NCBI GenBank assembly: GCA_963665575.2
Contig: CAXXDW010000003.1
Coordinates: 372,001-436,000, forward strand
Length of the DNA: 64,000 bases
Source of the DNA: Rariloculus sp963665575
Lineage (GTDB): Bacteria; Pseudomonadota; Gammaproteobacteria; Steroidobacterales; Rariloculaceae
Direction: 5' to 3'
Part shown: piece after piece, positions 59,783 through 64,000 of the stretch
Numbering within the stretch: the stretch's first letter is position 1
Layout of the letters: each line of letters begins with the position of its first letter
Position numbers and translations under genes: made by a program
Notes under the pieces: model-generated
Seen by the model: the letters and a program-made list of their open reading frames with translations, nothing else
Told to the model about the DNA's origin: nothing
Databases searched by the model: none

Positions 59783-61888
59783 TCAGTCGGAGACCGTGAC
59801 GAGCCGCTCGACGATGTAGCCTGCGACATCGTGCAGCTCGTCAATTTCGTAGACGCTGCCGAAGGCCGGCATGTCGTTCAGGCCGTTGGCGGCCGTGCTC
59901 ATGATGGACTCGACGGTCAATGCCGCAGTCAACGCCGTCCCCCCGCCGTGCTGTCCTCCCTGCCCGTCGTCGCCGTGGCAGACGAAACAGGCTTGCCGGT
60001 AGACTGCCTCGCCGTGCGCGAGATCGGCCTCCCGGTCCTCCGGGACGGCAACGGCGGCTGCCGGCGCTGCGAACTGTCCAGTCGGATCGGCCGAGCCGCG
60101 CGGCAGCGAGTCGATTTCGCCGCTCAATGAAAAGAGCCACAGGCCGTCGGACTTCTTCGAGCGCGCGAGCGCCGTGCCGCCTGCGAGCACCGTGACGAAC
60201 TGCTCGCCGTCATGCTCGAAGGTCGAGACCGTCGCATTGACGCCGCCGTCGGTCTGAAACTCCCAGAGCCGGTTGCCGTTGGAGTTGTCGAGCGCGGTCA
60301 GGCGGCCGTCATTGCGGCCGACGAAGACCAGTCCGCCAGCGGTCGTCACCGAGCCCGAATAGCAGGTATCGACCCATTGCTGGCGCCAGACGAGCCGGTT
60401 CGTCGTGACGTCGAGCGCCGCGAAGACGCCGCGCCGCGGCGACTGGATGCGCGCAACCACACTGCCCGAGTAGAGCGCGCCCGGTTCGACCGGATAGTCC
60501 GGATCGCCGCCGACAGCGCCCCAGAACGAATCGGTCGCGCAGATGTACATCGTGCTCGTCTCGGGATCGTAGGAACTCGGCGGCCAGTTGACGGCGGCCA
60601 GCGGCTTCCAGAGCACCGGCTCGTCGTCCTTGAACGGCGTGAAGATGCGGCCGTCGTTGACGAGCGTGAAGCCTTCCAGCGGCATGTCGATGAATTGCGG
60701 CACAAGCGCGTCGCCGATCGGAAACGGCTGCGTCGGCGAAGTCGCCTGTTGCGGCTCCTGCATCACCGGCGTCTCGACGATGCCGATCAGCGGTTCACCG
60801 GTTTCCCGGTCGAGGATGTAGACCCAGCCGGTCTTCGCAGCCTGGGCCAGCCCCTTGCGCACGACGCCGTCGTATTCCGCGTCGAACAGGATGACCGGGT
60901 TCGGGGAATCGTAGTCCCAGATGTCGTGATGCACCTGCTGGAAATGCCAGCGGTATTCGCCCGTGGCGGCGTCAATCGCGACGATCGAGACGCTGAAGAG
61001 GTTGTCTCCCGGTCTGAGATTTCCGTTGAGCACCGGGCCGGGGTTGCTCGTCGAGAAATAGATCAGGCCAAGTTCGGGGTCGATGGCCGGCGTCTGCCAG
61101 ACCGACGCGCCGCCGTACATCCACACGTCGCTGTCGGCGGGCCAGGTCTCGTGGCCGATCTCGCCGGGACCGGGGACCGTGTAGAACCTCCAGATCAGCT
61201 CGCCGTTCTCAGCGTCGTACGCATTGACGCGGCCCCGGGTGCCGAGATCGCCGCCGGCAAAGCCCGTGATGACCATGCCGTCGTAGTAGAGCGGCGCGCT
61301 CGTGATGCTGAAGCCGACGGCAGGATCCTCGGCCTGGATGTCCCAGGCGACCTCGCCCGTGCGCTGGTCGAGCGCAACCAGCCGCGCATCGAGCCGGCCG
61401 ATAAATACGAGTCCTTCGCCCAGGCCAAGGCCCCGGACCGACCAGCCGCAGCAAGGCCGCGCGACGTTCGGATCGATGTCGGCAACGTACTCCCAGAGGG
61501 TCTCGCCGCTTTCGATGTCGACAGCAAATGCATCGTTTTCGCCCGTCACGATGTAGATCACGCCGTCATGGACGATCGGCTGCGCCTGGTTACCGGCGCG
61601 CGGATGGATGCCGGACCCGTTGAGCGAGGTGCGCCAAACGGCCTTGAGGTCCGCAACATTGTCCCGGTTGATCTGCCGCAATGGGGAGTAGCGCTGGTTG
61701 TAGACGTTGCCGCCGTTGGTGAGCCAGCCGTCGCGTGGCAATGCGCTCAGTTGTGCGCCGGTGAAAGCTGCTGCGAGGGCGATGGCGTCCCGGTCGCCGG
61801 ACGTTTCCTGGGCGGCGACTTCACCGCCACTGACGATCCCGTACGCGCAGATGGCCCCGATCACGGTCGGGCCGAAACCATTTCGCAT
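59783..61888 (-). CDS. Quinohemoprotein (PQQ plus heme c) alcohol dehydrogenase
   Basis: 701 residues, the usual length for type II quinohemoprotein dehydrogenases. Signal peptide, PQQ propeller (GWLTNGGNVYNQRYSPLRQI, HHDIWDYDSPNPVILFD), the vicinal pair C146-C147 in ARPCCGWS, and a C-terminal cytochrome domain with C634-F-V-C637-H638 and probable axial M673 (LNDMPAFG). It oxidises alcohols in the periplasm and passes electrons from PQQ through its own heme. The ATG at 61888 has gagga six bases upstream; 61894 is an alternative. Its start lies two bases past the toxin stop, an odd but workable junction. Confidence 0.9.
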   Translation of the reverse strand: MRNGFGPTVIGAICAYGIVSGGEVAAQETSGDRDAIALAAAFTGAQLSALPRDGWLTNGGNVYNQRYSPLRQINRDNVADLKAVWRTSLNGSGIHPRAGNQAQPIVHDGVIYIVTGENDAFAVDIESGETLWEYVADIDPNVARPCCGWSVRGLGLGEGLVFIGRLDARLVALDQRTGEVAWDIQAEDPAVGFSITSAPLYYDGMVITGFAGGDLGTRGRVNAYDAENGELIWRFYTVPGPGEIGHETWPADSDVWMYGGASVWQTPAIDPELGLIYFSTSNPGPVLNGNLRPGDNLFSVSIVAIDAATGEYRWHFQQVHHDIWDYDSPNPVILFDAEYDGVVRKGLAQAAKTGWVYILDRETGEPLIGIVETPVMQEPQQATSPTQPFPIGDALVPQFIDMPLEGFTLVNDGRIFTPFKDDEPVLWKPLAAVNWPPSSYDPETSTMYICATDSFWGAVGGDPDYPVEPGALYSGSVVARIQSPRRGVFAALDVTTNRLVWRQQWVDTCYSGSVTTAGGLVFVGRNDGRLTALDNSNGNRLWEFQTDGGVNATVSTFEHDGEQFVTVLAGGTALARSKKSDGLWLFSLSGEIDSLPRGSADPTGQFAAPAAAVAVPEDREADLAHGEAVYRQACFVCHGDDGQGGQHGGGTALTAALTVESIMSTAANGLNDMPAFGSVYEIDELHDVAGYIVERLVTVSD

Positions 61889-61890
61889 GT

Positions 61891-62217
61891 TCATTCCTCG
61901 TCTGAGTCTGAGCGTCGCCAGTAATCGCGACTGCCGTGCCGCACATGCAACACCTGGACCGTCGAACCCTGGATGGTAAAGAAAATTCGCCATGGCGTTC
62001 CGCGCCCGAACAACAGGTGCCGAATTTCCTGATTGAACGCTACACTCTCAGAAGCGATCGCATGTGCTTCGGGCAAGGTCTCCAGGCCGACAATCCTGTC
62101 GCGTATGCCGGCAAGCCACTTTGCGGCGTAGACGGGATTCTCCAATTTCAGCCAGTCATGCGCCTTTCGGATGTCGTCTTCGGCATGGGGCGTGATGACG
62201 ACCCGGTAGTGCTTCAC
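61891..62217 (-). CDS. ParE/RelE-superfamily toxin
   Basis: 108 residues with the ParE/RelE pattern: YRVVITPHAEDDIRKAHDWL, PVYAAKWLAGIRDRI, EIRHLLFGRGTPWRIFFTI and VQVLHVRHGSRDYW. Such toxins cut mRNA at the ribosome or poison gyrase; which type is not clear. The GTG start overlaps the antitoxin stop (GTGA), typical of type II toxin-antitoxin operons. Confidence 0.85.
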   Translation of the reverse strand: MKHYRVVITPHAEDDIRKAHDWLKLENPVYAAKWLAGIRDRIVGLETLPEAHAIASESVAFNQEIRHLLFGRGTPWRIFFTIQGSTVQVLHVRHGSRDYWRRSDSDEE

Positions 62218-62492
62218 GCGTCGCCGGCGCCGATCGTTTCGAAGAACTCGCCGGCTTCGACGCCCTCCCCGCGGCGGGCTTGTTCCAGTCCCTTGCCGAT
62301 GTCGGCAGCGGTCAGGGCGAACTCGACCCGCTCCTGCTGACGCTGCCAGGCCGCAGCCTCCATGACGACCAGCGCCGGCTTTCCATTGACCGTCAGCACC
62401 GCAGGTCTCCCGGTGTCCCGGAGGTGGGACAGGAAACGAGTGGTTTCGCGCTTGAATTCGGTCAGCGGACGAATGTCCTTGGTGATATCCAT
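62214..62492 (-). CDS. Phd/YefM-family antitoxin
   Basis: 92 residues from the ATG at 62492. DIRPLTEFKRETTRFLSHLR and RPAVLTVNGKPALVVMEAAA are the Phd/YefM DNA-binding half; the acidic C-terminus (GEGVEAGEFFETIG) should wrap the toxin. It neutralises the downstream toxin and usually represses its own operon, in line with the inverted repeat just upstream. The 5' extension to 62537 lacks family similarity. Confidence 0.85.
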   Translation of the reverse strand: MDITKDIRPLTEFKRETTRFLSHLRDTGRPAVLTVNGKPALVVMEAAAWQRQQERVEFALTAADIGKGLEQARRGEGVEAGEFFETIGAGDA

Positions 62493-62521
62493 AACGTTCT
62501 CATCTTTCGCGCATCCAATAA

Positions 62522-62553
62522 AGTGCAAATATAGCACTGTTCTGTCTGTGCAA
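62522..62553 (-). promoter_or_regulatory. Probable promoter/operator of the toxin-antitoxin operon
   Basis: An inverted repeat AGTGCAAATATAGCACT (62522-62538) lies 30 bases upstream of the antitoxin ATG in an unusually AT-rich patch. On the minus strand it contains TATATT; a TTGCAC about 14-16 bases further upstream could be the -35. The overlap of palindrome and -10 suits autorepression by the antitoxin. Confidence 0.5.
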
Positions 62554-62758
62554 GCGCGGCTTGAGCGCTGCGCCGGGCTGCTTGAGGCGCTCGGACATTG
62601 GGTGTGTAGAGGACGAGATCGTGAGCGGCTCCCGCTGTACCTATTCGAGAAGTTGGCCGAACTTGGTCTTGTCCTGGGACGCGGAAATGTCTTGTTCCAT
62701 CGTCGGTGTATCTGTCATGGACTGAATCCGATCATTGTGAATCAAACAGTTGTTTCGA

Positions 62759-62956
62759 TCAGGATGACATGTTGGCTGTACCGCAGCATTCTTGCTGCCG
62801 TTCTCGCCGTATTTCCCGTTCCCAGGCGACCGCGTCTTTCGGGCCCAGGGCAAGTAGATTCTGCAGGCGCTCGAGTGCAACGAGAGCCGGGGATTCCCTC
62901 ACGAGCGTCTGTTGTGCCGCCGTCCGGATGACGGGTCGCGATTTGTAGTGGGTCAT
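62759..62956 (-). CDS. Small hypothetical protein, possibly an antitoxin remnant
   Basis: 65 residues. A helical, charged stretch (ALVALERLQNLLALGPKDAV followed by AWEREIRRERQ) looks like a real small antitoxin or DNA-binding peptide, but the C-terminus (QQECCGTANMSS) looks like out-of-frame run-on. No toxin frame is next to it. It may be an orphan or frameshifted relic beside the intact toxin-antitoxin pair. Confidence 0.35.
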   Translation of the reverse strand: MTHYKSRPVIRTAAQQTLVRESPALVALERLQNLLALGPKDAVAWEREIRRERQQECCGTANMSS

Positions 62957-63014
62957 GGTCAATCGCCAGCGGATCACTTAACCTGCGCATAGCTTACTCC
63001 GGGCGCCAGGCATC

Positions 63015-64000
63015 ATGAAATTCAAGTCGACGGTCTCGATCTTCGGAATGTTTGCGAGCATTCTTGGCGCCTTCGCTCAGTCGGCGAACGCTCAGGACGG
63101 CGGCGCGGCGCGTGACGTTGACTTCGCACTGCACCAACGCATGGACCGCCTCGAGGCCGAAGTCGAACGCGGCGAGGACCTCAGCGCCATCAAGCGCTTG
63201 CAGCGCACGTACGGCTACTACCTCGACAAGGGGATGTGGACCGACCTTGCGGAGCTTTTCACCGATGACGCTGTCGCGAATTATCCGGCCGGCGTCTACA
63301 TCGGCAAGCCGAGCATCACGCGGCATCTGTACCTCAACGTCGGCGCCGTCGAAATGGGCGAGACCGGGCTCGGCGACGGGCGCTTCTACGACCACATGAA
63401 CCTGCAGCCCGTCGTGCACCTCGATCCGGGCGGCCAAACGGCCTCCGGACGCTGGCGCGCGATGGCGATGTTCAGTCGCTTCGGCGGCGGCGCGACCTGG
63501 GCCGAAGGCATCTACCAGATGGGCTACGTCAAGGAGGACGGTATCTGGAAGATCGGGACACTCGACTACCACTCGGGCTTCGGCGCGCCCTACTCCACCG
63601 GCTGGGTCGATCCGGGCGAAAGACGCGCGCGCGGGCCGCGCAACCTGCCGCACCCGGCCGACCGCGAGCGCGACATGCCCTGCGAGGGATTCCCCGACGC
63701 CTGTCTCGCGCCGTTCCACTACGAAAATCCCGCCACGGGCGGCGGCGGTCACGTCTGGACCGACTCCGAACCTGTTCCCTCGGTACGGCGCGGCGATGCG
63801 TCAGACCGCGCTCAAGACCTTGCGCGGCGCGCGAGCCTGCTCCGGGACGAGCAGGAGATCGAGAATCTGCAGAGGATCTACGGCTATTACCTCGACCGGC
63901 GCATGTGGGACCACGTCGCGGACCTCTTCACCGACGACGGTACGATCGAGCTGAGCTTGCGCGGGGTATACGTCGGCCGCCAGCGCATCCGCGAGTCTCT
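63015..64000 (+). CDS. Exported two-domain SnoaL-like (NTF2-fold) protein, runs off right edge
   Basis: 328 codons are visible with no stop. Signal peptide (MKFKSTVSIFGMFASILGAF), then two copies of one SnoaL_4-like domain: IKRLQRTYGYYLDKGMWTDL with ELFTDDAVANYPAGVYIGK, and later IENLQRIYGYYLDRRMWDHV with DLFTDDGTIELSLRGVYVGR, separated by a linker with two Cys (CEGFPDAC). The repeat of the YGYYLD block at about residues 63 and 285 shows internal duplication. SnoaL-like proteins include isomerases, hydratases and dehydratases of ring compounds, many without known activity. Its place next to the oxidative cluster suggests action on the same substrate class. Confidence 0.85.
   Translation, partial: MKFKSTVSIFGMFASILGAFAQSANAQDGGAARDVDFALHQRMDRLEAEVERGEDLSAIKRLQRTYGYYLDKGMWTDLAELFTDDAVANYPAGVYIGKPSITRHLYLNVGAVEMGETGLGDGRFYDHMNLQPVVHLDPGGQTASGRWRAMAMFSRFGGGATWAEGIYQMGYVKEDGIWKIGTLDYHSGFGAPYSTGWVDPGERRARGPRNLPHPADRERDMPCEGFPDACLAPFHYENPATGGGGHVWTDSEPVPSVRRGDASDRAQDLARRASLLRDEQEIENLQRIYGYYLDRRMWDHVADLFTDDGTIELSLRGVYVGRQRIRES

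Noticed and set aside
60212..61924. Open frame of 570 codons antisense to the quinohemoprotein dehydrogenase
   Set aside because: Shadow of the PQQ/heme protein; no recognisable motif.
62641..62880. Minus-strand frame of 79 codons upstream of the toxin-antitoxin pair
   Set aside because: No homology, Cys/Pro-rich N-terminal part and overlap with the better small frame at 62759-62956.

Overview
The window looks like a chromosomal stretch from a GC-rich Gram-negative proteobacterium, most likely an uncultured gammaproteobacterium. The reasons are GC-rich codon use, Sec/Tat signal peptides and lipoboxes on most products, a CzcCBA tripartite exporter, an AmiD-type amidase, a DUF481 outer-membrane protein and palindromic intergenic elements of the kind seen in gammaproteobacteria. 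I see no rRNA, tRNA, transposase, integrase or CRISPR array. The taxon is an inference. Homology calls come from recognising motifs and family sequences by eye; no search was run.

Layout. 0-8.8 kb (minus strand): 3' part of a pterin dehydratase gene region (phhB, cut by the edge), a DUF6152 fusion protein, a decayed HupE/PpiC/DUF3604 cluster (HupE truncated, DUF3604 with an in-frame amber), a hemerythrin-like protein, a sulfatase, and a cytochrome c plus flavoprotein pair of the 4-cresol dehydrogenase/eugenol hydroxylase type. 9-13.5 kb (plus): a sugar-dehydrogenase-like lipoprotein and four less familiar genes, ending in a palindromic repeat. 13.6-19.5 kb (minus): a complete czcCBA divalent-metal efflux operon. 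19.7-21.1 kb: a second sulfatase. 21.3-28.5 kb (minus): a tight five-gene operon in which every product is exported, with two c-type heme proteins, a heavy-metal-binding-domain protein, a propeller and a DUF4159 protein. 28.6-35.8 kb (plus): DUF6152 and its partner, a tannase/feruloyl-esterase-like enzyme, a YncE-like propeller, a heme lipoprotein, AmiD (minus), a cupin and DUF481. 35.9-39.9 kb (minus): a frameshifted DUF6152, its partner gene, a metallo-beta-lactamase-fold protein and an NHL propeller. 40.2-42.8 kb: a CcdA/DsbD-like membrane protein with a propeller. 42.9-47.8 kb (minus): a MacAB-like export operon with a Yip1-family membrane protein, then a DUF6644/DUF6152 pair. 48.1-64 kb: an M24-like protein with degenerate metal ligands, a second flavoprotein/cytochrome pair, a Tat-signal protein, a heme propeller lipoprotein, an alkylsulfatase-like MBL protein, two PQQ alcohol dehydrogenases, a carotenoid/lignostilbene-type oxygenase, a small Tat-signal protein, a toxin-antitoxin pair, and a two-domain SnoaL-like protein cut by the right edge.

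How it works together (inference): the dominant theme is periplasmic oxidation. Flavoproteins hydroxylate or oxidise alkylphenol-like substrates and pass electrons to small cytochromes c; PQQ dehydrogenases oxidise alcohols; a non-heme iron oxygenase could cleave stilbene-type double bonds; esterases and sulfatases remove ester and sulfate groups. Lignin- or phenylpropanoid-derived compounds would fit, but no substrate can be read from the sequence. Metal handling (CzcCBA, HMBD, heme c, CcdA) recurs beside it.

The observations I rate highest are: (a) four DUF6152 paralogues whose predicted mature N-terminus begins His-His, which would allow a CopC/LPMO-like N-terminal metal site; (b) three copies of an uncharacterised domain, each fused to or next to a DUF6152 gene; (c) the five-gene exported heme/metal operon; (d) two copies of a palindromic element, both between convergent genes, whose arms carry matched base changes.
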